A stretch of 15,371 nt of DNA from an uncultured Prevotellaceae bacterium (GCA_905210415.1 CAJLWM010000051.1:1-15371); one strand, 5' to 3'. Shown: positions 7,508 through 14,555, counted from the first letter of the stretch. Numbers and translations are program-made. The notes: generated from the sequence alone by a model not told the origin.

Positions 7508-7605
7508 ACAAACAAAAGATGCCTTATAAAAAACGAAAGACTCCAAGGAGTAGAAATACTTACATATACGGCTTAATGACCGATTTGGGTTCTTCGATTA
7601 CACCG
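7508..7605 (+). repeat. About 98-bp dispersed repeat, copy A, overlapping the cupin 3' end
   Basis: This stretch aligns with the minus strand of 15274-15371. By hand alignment about 40 of the first 45 bases agree, including the shared core AAAAGATGCCTTATAAAA and then CGAAAGAC. After a looser middle, the inner part (TAATG, a 3-base gap, ACCGATTTGGG) and the end (ACACCG) agree again. The repeat covers the last fourteen to fifteen codons and the stop of the minus-strand cupin gene. No transposase, terminal inverted repeats or target duplication are visible, so it is a dispersed repeat of unknown mechanism. Confidence 0.7.
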
Positions 7606-7982
7606 TCGGTCATGGTGTATTGTTCGAGAGAGTTTTCACGAGCTTGAATGCAGATGTAAACCAATGCGTCGTTGCCAGTATTCTTGATGCCGCGGCTCAC
7701 TTTTGGAGAAACCTTAACGATGCTGCCAGAACTTACCTCCTCGTTGTTGCCATCGAGAGAGAATACTCCGTTGCCGCTCAATATGATGTAGAGTTCTTCG
7801 TTCTGTTTGTGGTGGTGGAAAAATGGCAATGCCTCACCAGCGGCGAGAGAGCCGAATGATGCTTCCATTGATGTGGTGCCGATAGCGTCTTTTACGAAAG
7901 CCTTGCCCCCGAATGCGCTGAGGTTTCCCACTGTGGCTACGCTGTAGCCGTTGCCTGTCTTTTGTAATTCTAATTGTGCCAT
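7560..7982 (-). CDS. Small single-domain cupin protein
   Basis: A 140-residue cytoplasmic protein with one cupin beta-barrel. Cupin motif 1 is clear: Gly49, then HHH at 56-58 and Glu63, then Gly70, fitting the G(X)5HXH(X)4E(X)6G pattern with His56, His58 and Glu63 as metal ligands. Motif 2 is recognisable (Gly86, Pro93, then SRGIKNTGN), but the usual histidine appears to be Arg97, so one of four typical ligands is missing. Residues about 126-140 (DGVIEEPKSVIKPYM) and the stop are encoded inside a dispersed repeat, so the C-terminus may be a late addition. It has its own promoter and lies upstream of the HxlR gene on the same strand. Small cupins of this kind include isomerases, dioxygenases and binding proteins; the substrate cannot be read from the sequence. 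Confidence 0.88.
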   Translation of the reverse strand: MAQLELQKTGNGYSVATVGNLSAFGGKAFVKDAIGTTSMEASFGSLAAGEALPFFHHHKQNEELYIILSGNGVFSLDGNNEEVSSGSIVKVSPKVSRGIKNTGNDALVYICIQARENSLEQYTMTDGVIEEPKSVIKPYM

Positions 7983-8013
7983 AGTCGGTGTTTTTATTGT
8001 TATTTGTATGATG

Positions 8014-8044
8014 CAAAATTACAGCGTCGAAATGCCCGATGCAA
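8014..8044 (-). promoter_or_regulatory. Promoter of the cupin gene
   Basis: On the minus strand TTG (8044-8042), a 20-base spacer and TAATTTTG (8021-8014) match the Bacteroidetes promoter consensus. Transcription would start near 8007, leaving a leader of about 25 bases before the cupin ATG. Confidence 0.65.
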
Positions 8045-8065
8045 GAAGGGAAAAACGTGGAATTA

Positions 8066-8083
8066 AGTTACCTCGAGGTAACT
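8066..8083. promoter_or_regulatory. Perfect 18-bp palindrome, candidate operator upstream of the cupin promoter
   Basis: AGTTACCTCGAGGTAACT is a perfect 9+9 palindrome 21 bases upstream of the cupin -33 element. It contains TTAC-N6-GTAA, which resembles operators described for HxlR/DUF24 regulators such as CatR (TTAC-N5-GTAA). The HxlR regulator encoded just downstream of the cupin gene is the obvious candidate ligand. Binding is inference. There is no T tract, so it is unlikely to be a terminator. Confidence 0.5.
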
Positions 8084-8173
8084 ATTATTGATTATCAGAT
8101 GGTTTGCTAAAAACGATTTGTAAATAATTAACTAATGCTAATTGCGCGAATGCGTCGGAGGGCTGTGAAGGTG

Positions 8174-8204
8174 TTGTTATTGAGCGAAATATTTGCTATT
8201 TTTG
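8174..8204 (+). promoter_or_regulatory. Promoter of the peptidase-miaA operon
   Basis: TTG at 8174-8176, a 20-base spacer and TATTTTTG at 8197-8204 match the Bacteroidetes consensus. Transcription would begin near 8211, giving a leader of about 40 bases before the peptidase start at 8253. Confidence 0.65.
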
Positions 8205-8252
8205 TGGAATAATGGCGGCACTCGATGGCGCAGATAAAATAATATCGATTTT

Positions 8253-10253
8253 ATGAAAGAAACAATACTTTTAGCGGCAATGGCTATTGCAAGTGTAAAC
8301 ACTCAAGCGCAAAAACTTTTTACTCTCGAAGAACTAAATTTTGGTGGTAAAAACTACAAGGACAATGTTCCTGCTTCGTTGAAGGCTCACTGGAATGGTA
8401 ATGACCTTATTGAGCGCGACGGCGAAAATTATTTTAAGTATGTGCTTCCTACAGGCAAAAAGGTGGGCACCGAAAAGCCTGTGAGCGATGTGGTGAAGAT
8501 TGCTGAGGGCTATCGCGGTCTTGAATACTGCAAGGCAAGCCGCACATGGGCGGCCTTGAAGGATGATAATCTGTATGTGCAGACTGCCGAAGGCGCTCCT
8601 GTGCAACTCAGCACTGATGGCTCGCGCGAGATTGTCTACGGACAGGCTGTTCACCGCAACGAGTTTGGAATCCGCAAGGGCACATTCTTCTCGCCAGATG
8701 GCAAGAAATTGGCGTTCTATCGCATGGATCAAAGTATGGTGGCCGATTATCCGCAAGTCAACACCTTTGCAAGAGAGGCCACTTATGAGCCTGACAAATA
8801 TCCTATGGCAGGGATGACTTCACACCAAGTGACCGTTGGTATTGCCGACGTGGCTACTGGCGCAGTGAAGTATCTCGACCTCGGCGACGTCACAGACCGC
8901 TATTTCACAAATATTTCGTGGAGTCCTGATGGTTCTACGCTCTATCTGATAGAGGTGAACCGCGACCAAACCGATGCACACCTCGATGCTTATGATGTCG
9001 AATCGGGCAGCAAGATTAAGACCTTGTATAGCGAACACAACGATAAGTATTGCGAACCATTGCACCCAATCACATTTTTGCCTTGGGATAGCAAGAAGTT
9101 TGTGTATTGGAGTCAGCAAGACGGCTATATGCACCTCTATCTGATGGATGTGGATGGCAATATCGTGAAGCAACTCACCAAGGGCGAATGGATTGTGAGC
9201 AGCATCGTGGGCTTTAATGCTAAGACTAAGAGCATAATCTATATTTCTAACGAGGTGAATCCGTTGCAGATGAACGTGTATAGCGTGAATGTTAGCAGCG
9301 GCAAGCGCACTTTGCTCGATAATGGCAAGGGCGTTCACTCGGCATCGCTCTGCGAGGATGGCTCGTATCTGCTCGACCAATGGAGCGAACCGGATGTGCC
9401 TCGTGCATACGCCGTTACCAACACCAAGACCGCTAAGAGCATTGAGATATTTCGTGCCGACGACCCTTGGAAGGGATATGTGCAACCAATCTTCGAATCA
9501 GGCAAGATTAAGGCAGCCGATGGCGTAACCGACCTCTATTGGCGCATGGTGAAGCCAGCCGATTTTGATCCTGCAAAGAAATATCCTACAGTGGTGTATG
9601 TGTATGGCGGTCCTCATGCTCACAATGTGGATGCCGCATGGCACTGGAAGTCGCGCTCTTGGGAGACTTATATGGCGCAAAAGGGCTATATAGTGTATAT
9701 CCTTGACAATCGCGGTAGCGAAAACCGTGGTTTGGCGTTTGAGCAAGCCACATTCCGCCAACTCGGTCAAGTGGAAATGCAAGACCAAATGAAGGGGGTG
9801 GAATACCTGAAATCACTGCCATACGTAGATGCCGATCGCCTCGGTGTGCATGGCTGGAGCTTCGGTGGCTTCATGACAATCTCACTATTGACCAATTACC
9901 CCGACGTGTTTAAGGTGGGAGTGGCAGGCGGTCCTGTTATCGACTGGAAATGGTATGAGGTGATGTATGGCGAACGCTATATGGACACTCCAGAAAGCAA
10001 TCCAGAGGGCTACGAAAAGGCCTCTTTGCTCAATCGCGCCAAGGATTTGAAGGGCAGATTGCTCGTTATCACTGGTATGAACGACAACACAGTGGTGCCA
10101 CAGCACTGCTTGATGTTCCTCAATAAGTGCGCCGAAGTGGGCTCATACCCTGACTTCTTCGCTTATCCAGGCGAGGGCCACAATATGATGGGCCACAAGA
10201 GCGTGCACTTGCACGAAATGATTACTCGCTATTTCGAAGACTTCTTGAAATAA
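8253..10253 (+). CDS. S9 family peptidase, dipeptidyl-peptidase IV / prolyl tripeptidyl-peptidase type
   Basis: A 666-residue exported serine peptidase. Residues 1-19 are a signal peptide ending TQA-Q. An N-terminal beta-propeller (about 60-420, with blades marked by FSPDGKKLAF near 146 and WSPDGSTLYL near 223) precedes an alpha/beta-hydrolase domain (about 425-666). The catalytic triad is Ser536 in GWSFGG, Asp611 in GMNDNTVVP and His643 in GEGHN. The propeller segment that carries the N-terminus-binding glutamates of DPP IV (the EEEFG-type motif) reads HRNEFGI, leaving Glu137. This form may fit tripeptidyl-type relatives as well as DPP IV. The family cuts di- or tripeptides after proline (or alanine) in the periplasm or at the surface, feeding peptide catabolism. 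It is somewhat shorter than the usual 700-740 residues, but both domains seem complete. miaA follows after nine bases. Confidence 0.9.
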   Translation: MKETILLAAMAIASVNTQAQKLFTLEELNFGGKNYKDNVPASLKAHWNGNDLIERDGENYFKYVLPTGKKVGTEKPVSDVVKIAEGYRGLEYCKASRTWAALKDDNLYVQTAEGAPVQLSTDGSREIVYGQAVHRNEFGIRKGTFFSPDGKKLAFYRMDQSMVADYPQVNTFAREATYEPDKYPMAGMTSHQVTVGIADVATGAVKYLDLGDVTDRYFTNISWSPDGSTLYLIEVNRDQTDAHLDAYDVESGSKIKTLYSEHNDKYCEPLHPITFLPWDSKKFVYWSQQDGYMHLYLMDVDGNIVKQLTKGEWIVSSIVGFNAKTKSIIYISNEVNPLQMNVYSVNVSSGKRTLLDNGKGVHSASLCEDGSYLLDQWSEPDVPRAYAVTNTKTAKSIEIFRADDPWKGYVQPIFESGKIKAADGVTDLYWRMVKPADFDPAKKYPTVVYVYGGPHAHNVDAAWHWKSRSWETYMAQKGYIVYILDNRGSENRGLAFEQATFRQLGQVEMQDQMKGVEYLKSLPYVDADRLGVHGWSFGGFMTISLLTNYPDVFKVGVAGGPVIDWKWYEVMYGERYMDTPESNPEGYEKASLLNRAKDLKGRLLVITGMNDNTVVPQHCLMFLNKCAEVGSYPDFFAYPGEGHNMMGHKSVHLHEMITRYFEDFLK

Positions 10254-10262
10254 CGGTAGGGC

Positions 10263-11156
10263 ATGTCGCAACCAACACTGATAGTAATCACAGGCCCCAC
10301 GGGCGTAGGAAAAACCGAAACGGCCATCGGCATTGCCGAGACCCTCGGTGCTGAGATAATATCTGCCGACTCTCGGCAGATATATCGCGATATACCTATA
10401 GGAACCGCAGCGCCCACTGCTGAGGAACAGGCGAGGGTGAATCACCATTTTGTGGGCTTTAAGGGGCTTGACGAGTATTATAGCGCAGCCCAGTTTGAGG
10501 AAGATGTTTTGGTGTTGCTGCCCGGACTATTCGAGAAAAACCAGTATGTGGTGATGTGCGGTGGCTCGATGATGTATGTCGATGCCGTGTGCCGAGGAAT
10601 CGATGATATCCCCACGATTAGCGACGACATTCGCGCTCAGGTGGTAGATATGTATGCCGAGGTGGGGCTTGACGGAATGCTCGCCCGATTGCGTGAGCTT
10701 GATCCGGAGTATTATGAGATAGTAGACCGCAAAAACGCCAAGCGTGTGATACATGCCGTGGAGATTTGCTTGCAGTCGGGTGTCACCTACACCTCGCTGC
10801 GCACAGGCAAGGTGAAAGAGCGTCCGTTTCGCATAGTGAAGGCCGGAATCAACGTGGAGCGAGAGCTGCTCTTTGACCGCATCAACCGCCGAGTGCTGAA
10901 GATGGTGGAGATGGGCCTCGAGGATGAGGCTCGTAGCGTGTATCATCTGCGACACCTTAATTCGCTCAACACCGTCGGCTATAAGGAGATGTTTGCGTAT
11001 TTCGATGGCACGATGGATCGTGACACAGCCATTGCCCGTATTCAGAAGAATACGCGTGTGTATGCCAAGAAGCAGCTCACTTGGTATGCCAAGGACGATA
11101 AGATGCAATGGTTCGCTCCAGCCGATGCCTACGACGGCATAATGCGCCAATTGTAG
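10263..11156 (+). CDS. miaA: tRNA dimethylallyltransferase MiaA
   Basis: A 297-residue cytoplasmic enzyme that transfers a dimethylallyl group from dimethylallyl diphosphate to N6 of A37 in tRNAs reading codons that start with U, the first step toward ms2i6A. The P-loop GPTGVGKT is at 11-18. The substrate-binding motif SADSRQIYRDIPIGTAAP follows at 34-51 with Asp36 as the expected general base. NAKRVIHAVEI (158-168) and QKNTRVYAKKQLTWY (about 261-275) are the family's later signatures. The usual GGTGLY motif appears as GGSMMY at 100-105, a variation that leaves the fold intact. Length is normal. It starts nine bases after the peptidase stop, so the two are probably co-transcribed, and the unit ends at the hairpin at 11187-11232. 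Some Bacteroidales carry more than one MiaA paralogue. Confidence 0.94.
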   Translation: MSQPTLIVITGPTGVGKTETAIGIAETLGAEIISADSRQIYRDIPIGTAAPTAEEQARVNHHFVGFKGLDEYYSAAQFEEDVLVLLPGLFEKNQYVVMCGGSMMYVDAVCRGIDDIPTISDDIRAQVVDMYAEVGLDGMLARLRELDPEYYEIVDRKNAKRVIHAVEICLQSGVTYTSLRTGKVKERPFRIVKAGINVERELLFDRINRRVLKMVEMGLEDEARSVYHLRHLNSLNTVGYKEMFAYFDGTMDRDTAIARIQKNTRVYAKKQLTWYAKDDKMQWFAPADAYDGIMRQL

Positions 11157-11186
11157 TGAAACTCTGAAATCTTAAAGTTATAAATA

Positions 11187-11232
11187 GAAAATCACCTCTA
11201 TCGCAGCATTGTGGTAGAGGTGACTATTATTA
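11187..11232. terminator. Bidirectional terminator between convergent miaA and glutamine synthetase genes
   Basis: TCACCTCTA (11192-11200) pairs perfectly with TAGAGGTGA (11215-11223), and two further inner pairs are possible. On the minus strand the stem is followed by TTTTCTATTT, a good tail for the glutamine synthetase transcript. On the plus strand the tail CTATTATTAT is weaker. Its place between two convergent stops supports the call. Confidence 0.75.
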
Positions 11233-11244
11233 TGTGTGGGAGTG

Positions 11245-12750
11245 TTATCCGCAGTGGAAGTGGCGCTCAACCAGTTGCTGCATAGCCACGAGGTCGCCGG
11301 CGATGTCTTGGCGCAATGTTGAGTCGTGGAATGCCGAAAGTTCCTTGATGATGCCGTCGATCATGTTTGGTGAGAATACGCCATATTGTTCGTACACGGC
11401 ACGCTGGTTGTTGAGGCATTCGGCCGAAGCCACGCAGTTGTCAGGCAGCTGCTTTAGGCTTTTGAGCTTGTCGGCGTTTTCGTCGTTGTGGATATTCACG
11501 TTCACGTAGGTTTGCTCGGCAATTTCGAGGGCGTTGTCCATTTCCAGACCATGACGGCAAGCCACAGCAAGTCCAGCCATAAGTGTGTAGGTCTCAGCCG
11601 AACCGTCAGGCGAGCGCATTTCGAAAGTTTGCTTCATAGAATGGTCGGGCAACTCAGGCGCTTCGAGCGGGTTCGCGAGTTTGCACATGTCGGATCCGCT
11701 TTGCCATCCCAGAGGCACGCGCACCAATGTAGAGCGGTTCATATCGCCCCAACAGATGTTGGTAGGCGCTTCTTGATGAGGCACGAGGCGGAAGTAAGAA
11801 GTAGGGTTTTTGTTGCCAAATGCGGTGATAGAAGGCGCGAGCGTCATCAATCCGGCTATTGCGCGGCGCGAAACGTCGCTGAGTGTGCCATCTGGGTTCA
11901 CCATCATGCTCTTGCCGTCCTTCAGGATGCGCATGTGTATGTGCATGCCCGAACCAGCCTTGCCAGTGGTAATTTTCGGTGCGAAAGTCACGTTCAAGCC
12001 GCGACGTTGGGCTTCCTTGCGGATAATCCACTTGGCGATAACCAGTTGGTCGGCAGCGTCTTCGGCGTAAACAGGGAGGAATTCTATCTCGTTTTGCTCA
12101 TATAGGATGCCGTCTTGTGTGAAAGAACCCACCTCGGTGTGGCCGTATTTGATTTTTCCACCAGCCTGAGCGATGTAGGCCATGCATTGCTGACGGAAAT
12201 CGCCGAACTTGGCAAACGGGCCAGACTCGTGGTAGCAACGTTGGTCGGTGGCTGCGAAATCACCATTGGTAGGCGCTACAACGTAGTATTCCAGTTCGCC
12301 CATGCATTGGAAATCCATGCCGGTCACTTCCTTGAAAGCGGCGCATGCGCGGTGCAGGGTCTGAATAGGAGCGGCGTCGAAAGGTTGGCCGTCCTTATCG
12401 AAATATGTGCATAGCATGGTGAGGGTGGGAATCTCGCTGAAAGGGTCGAGAAATGCGGTCTTGAAGCGAGGCACCACATAGAGGTCGCTGCGCCCGGCAT
12501 TGACGAAAGAGAAAAGACTCGAACCGTCAACTCGTTCGCCACAAGAGAGAATGCTGTCGAGGTGCTCAAGGCTATTGAGCACGAAGTTGAGGGTCTTTAG
12601 GCGACCGTCGCCGGCAGGATACATGAAGTTTACCATGCGGATGTCGTTCTCGATGACGAATCTTATAATGTCGGCCTTTGTGAATGTTTCGCAGGCTTTG
12701 CCCAGGTAGGCTTCCACCTGATTTGGGCTGAAAGATTGTTGCGTATTCAT
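11245..12750 (-). CDS. Glutamine synthetase (about 500-residue, GSI-like family)
   Basis: A 501-residue cytoplasmic enzyme, expected to make glutamine from glutamate, ammonia and ATP. Active-site signatures appear in order: GELEYYV at 151-157 (metal-binding Glu152/Glu154), YEQNEIEF at 217-224, GSGMHIHM at 266-273 with His270, SYFRLVP at 318-324 with Arg321, NRSTLVRVP at 338-346 with Arg339/Arg344, and EMRSPDGSAE at 377-386. This is the type I/II plan, not the roughly 700-residue GSIII also found in Bacteroidetes. The loop that carries the adenylylated Tyr in enteric GSI (NLYDLP) reads VNIHNDENADKL around 418-429, with no Tyr, so that control is unlikely. A relative acting on another amine cannot be excluded. 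It has its own promoter and ends at the shared terminator with miaA. Confidence 0.88.
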   Translation of the reverse strand: MNTQQSFSPNQVEAYLGKACETFTKADIIRFVIENDIRMVNFMYPAGDGRLKTLNFVLNSLEHLDSILSCGERVDGSSLFSFVNAGRSDLYVVPRFKTAFLDPFSEIPTLTMLCTYFDKDGQPFDAAPIQTLHRACAAFKEVTGMDFQCMGELEYYVVAPTNGDFAATDQRCYHESGPFAKFGDFRQQCMAYIAQAGGKIKYGHTEVGSFTQDGILYEQNEIEFLPVYAEDAADQLVIAKWIIRKEAQRRGLNVTFAPKITTGKAGSGMHIHMRILKDGKSMMVNPDGTLSDVSRRAIAGLMTLAPSITAFGNKNPTSYFRLVPHQEAPTNICWGDMNRSTLVRVPLGWQSGSDMCKLANPLEAPELPDHSMKQTFEMRSPDGSAETYTLMAGLAVACRHGLEMDNALEIAEQTYVNVNIHNDENADKLKSLKQLPDNCVASAECLNNQRAVYEQYGVFSPNMIDGIIKELSAFHDSTLRQDIAGDLVAMQQLVERHFHCG

Positions 12751-12801
12751 ATTAGATTAATAGATTGTTATTAGTTTTTAGCGTTAAGTAGGTTAATATG
12801 A

Positions 12802-12832
12802 CAAAGATAATTAATCGCTTGGGCAATAGAAA
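12802..12832 (-). promoter_or_regulatory. Promoter of the glutamine synthetase gene
   Basis: On the minus strand TATCTTTG (12809-12802) fits the -7 consensus exactly, and TTTC (12832-12829), 19 bases upstream, is a near match to the -33 element. The leader would be about 45 bases. No palindrome suggesting a nitrogen-responsive operator was seen. Confidence 0.6.
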
Positions 12833-12892
12833 TGGTGGTTTAGTTATTTGTTGTTAAAATGAAAAGTCCTCGTGAAGCCGTGTTAATCCGTC

Positions 12893-12914
12893 AAAGCCCT
12901 AATGGCCGAATTGG
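12893..12914 (+). repeat. Short dispersed repeat core, copy D
   Basis: AAAGCCCTAATGG followed by CCGAATTGG matches the minus strand of 7410-7432 and is similar to the inner core of the 98-bp repeats at 7508-7605 and 15274-15371. It lies just downstream, in the minus-strand sense, of the terminator at 12917-12958. The similarity is short, so the relationship is tentative. Confidence 0.35.
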
Positions 12915-12916
12915 AA

Positions 12917-12958
12917 TAAAAACAGCAGAACGACTGCCGCGTAATGCGACAGCCGTTC
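12917..12958 (-). terminator. Strong rho-independent terminator, minus strand
   Basis: On the minus strand GAACGGCTGTCGC pairs with GCGGCAGTCGTTC through 13 consecutive pairs (two of them G-U) around the loop ATTAC. It is followed by TGCTGTTTTTATT. The two wobble pairs would be A-C mismatches on the plus strand, which fixes the direction. It lies about 205 bases beyond the inositol-phosphate synthase stop, the only upstream minus-strand gene, so it probably ends that transcript. Confidence 0.82.
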
Positions 12959-13163
12959 GCCGAAAATTTGAATGCGTTTATAGAAGTGGTGGGCGAAGCG
13001 CGAGTCTTCGGGGTTGTTCTTCTTAGGCTATTGTAATATGTGTGTATTTTCTGTCTATGGATGTCTGAAAAGAAATCATAGGATTGCGCCCTATCAGTAT
13101 CACCCGTCTTGACGTTTTGCAGCCCAGCACGTCTAATTAATTAGTGTATTGCAGTTTGGAAAC

Positions 13164-14468
13164 TCAATCGATTTCTTCATCAGCTTCGTAACCACCCATT
13201 TCGCGGAGTGCATTCTTGAGCATCACATATTGTTGGAATAGGTGATTTACAGGCACTTCGTCCTTAGTGTAGTCGTGCATTGGGCTCTTGAGGAAGAAGC
13301 TCAAGAAGCGTTGGATGCCATAGCGTCCTGCGCGAGCAGCCAAGTCGCTGAGGAGTACGAGGTCAAGGCAAAGAGGAGCAGCGAGGATAGAGTCGCGGCA
13401 GAGGAAGTTGATCTTGATCTGCATTGGATAGCCCATCCAACCGAAGATGTCGATGTTGTCCCAACCTTCCTTGTCGTCGTTGCGAGGTGGATAGTAGTTG
13501 ATACGTACTTTGTGGTAGTAGTCCTTATATAGGTCTGGTTGATTCTCAGGAACGAGAATTGATTCGAGAGTAGAGAGTTTGCTCACTTCCTTAGTGCGGA
13601 AGTTAGCTGGTTCGTCGAGCACGAGACCGTCGCGGTTGCCAAGGATGTTAGTTGAGAACCAACCAGCAAGGCCGAGGCAACGAGTGCCGATGATAGGAGC
13701 GAAACCTGACTTAACCAATGTTTGGCCAGTCTTGAAGTCCTTACCAGCAATAGGCATCTTAGTCTTTTCAGCGAGTTCCCACATAGCAGGAATGTCCACT
13801 GTAGTGTTAGGAGCACCCATGATGAATGGGCATCCTTCAGTGAGGGCAGCATAAGCGTAGCACATAGATGGAGCGATGTGTTCGCAGTCGTTGCCCTTCA
13901 TTGCTTGTTCGAGAGCAGCGAGAGTGCCGTGTACCTTTTCGTCAACTGGCACGTATACTTCGGTAGAAGCGGCCCAAAGAACTACCACGCGGTTAACGCC
14001 TGTAGTAGCCTTGAAGTTTCTGATATCTTCGCGGATTTGCTCTGTCATATCCCAACGGTCCTTGCAAGTCTTCACATTGTTGCCGTCGAGACGCTTAGCA
14101 TAGTTGTGGTCGAACGCAGCCTTCATAGGCACGATCTTTACCAATTCGTCCTTAACTGGCTCGATGTCTTTTGCTTTAAGCACTTCTGCGTTAACAGCGC
14201 TTTCATAAGCGTTAGCTGGGTAAACGTCCCATGCGCCGAATACGATATCCTTGAGGTCAGCGATAGGAACGATGTCTTTATAATGGAGATATTTCTTTTC
14301 TGCGCCACGGCCTACACGAATCTTGTCGTATTGAGTCATGCTGCCTACTGGTTTTGCGAGACCTTTACGTGTCATGAGAACACCCGTCATGAATGTTGAA
14401 CTTACGGCACCTAAACCTACTACGAGGACACCTAATTTGCCCTCAGCCTTTTTTACTTCTGTTTTCAT
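13164..14468 (-). CDS. ino1: myo-Inositol-1-phosphate synthase
   Basis: A 434-residue cytoplasmic NAD+-dependent enzyme that converts glucose 6-phosphate to 1D-myo-inositol 3-phosphate, the first step toward inositol and, in some Bacteroidetes, inositol lipids. Near the N-terminus is the Rossmann motif GVLVVGLGAVSSTF (13-26). Later family signatures are VVVLWAASTEVY (about 161-172), GAPNTTVDIPAM (about 218-229), AGKDFKTGQTLVKS (about 241-254, with the lysines that serve catalysis) and STNILGNRDG near 275. Length fits the shorter bacterial/archaeal form. The start has no clear ribosome-binding site but lies about 70 bases after a good promoter. Phosphatidylinositol-phosphate synthase, inositol monophosphatase or other inositol-lipid genes are not adjacent here, so later steps must be encoded elsewhere. 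Identity is firm; the fate of the product is inference. Confidence 0.93.
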   Translation of the reverse strand: MKTEVKKAEGKLGVLVVGLGAVSSTFMTGVLMTRKGLAKPVGSMTQYDKIRVGRGAEKKYLHYKDIVPIADLKDIVFGAWDVYPANAYESAVNAEVLKAKDIEPVKDELVKIVPMKAAFDHNYAKRLDGNNVKTCKDRWDMTEQIREDIRNFKATTGVNRVVVLWAASTEVYVPVDEKVHGTLAALEQAMKGNDCEHIAPSMCYAYAALTEGCPFIMGAPNTTVDIPAMWELAEKTKMPIAGKDFKTGQTLVKSGFAPIIGTRCLGLAGWFSTNILGNRDGLVLDEPANFRTKEVSKLSTLESILVPENQPDLYKDYYHKVRINYYPPRNDDKEGWDNIDIFGWMGYPMQIKINFLCRDSILAAPLCLDLVLLSDLAARAGRYGIQRFLSFFLKSPMHDYTKDEVPVNHLFQQYVMLKNALREMGGYEADEEID

Positions 14469-14547
14469 TTTATTTTTATGTTTAGTTTATTTTCTGGTTA
14501 AGCTAAAACGAAAAACGCTTTTCATAATAGCGAAAACTTTGTTGGCG

Positions 14548-14555
14548 CAAAGGTA
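14548..14555 (-). promoter_or_regulatory. Promoter -7 box of the inositol-phosphate synthase gene
   Basis: On the minus strand this reads TACCTTTG, an exact TAnnTTTG match. The -33 position falls in a T run (TTTT) 19 bases upstream, a poor but possible -33 element. The predicted leader is about 70 bases. Confidence 0.6.

Larger units (their letters stand above)
12751..13163. other. Intergenic region between glutamine synthetase and inositol-phosphate synthase
   Basis: This 413-base gap holds the glutamine synthetase promoter (12802-12832), a short repeat core (12893-12914) and a strong minus-strand terminator (12917-12958). The remainder, about 12960-13163, has no convincing reading frame. 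It has some pairing potential, for example GACGT...ACGTC around 13112-13135 and ATAGG...CCTAT around 13077-13095. It is probably the long 3' untranslated region of the inositol-phosphate synthase gene, or a small RNA. I recognise no known RNA family in it. Confidence 0.5.

Noticed and set aside
7540..7558. A terminator after the cupin gene
   Set aside because: The hairpin ACTC-CTTG-GAGT is only four to six pairs long and lies inside the dispersed repeat. A T-rich tail is present but the stem is too weak to call.
8820..9485. A 221-codon minus-strand frame inside the peptidase gene
   Set aside because: Antisense to the conserved propeller coding sequence, rich in His and Ile, with no family resemblance and no promoter.
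13722..14399. A 225-codon plus-strand frame antisense to inositol-phosphate synthase
   Set aside because: It is a shadow of a well-identified gene, with low-complexity, Cys/Ser/Val-rich composition and no recognisable domain.
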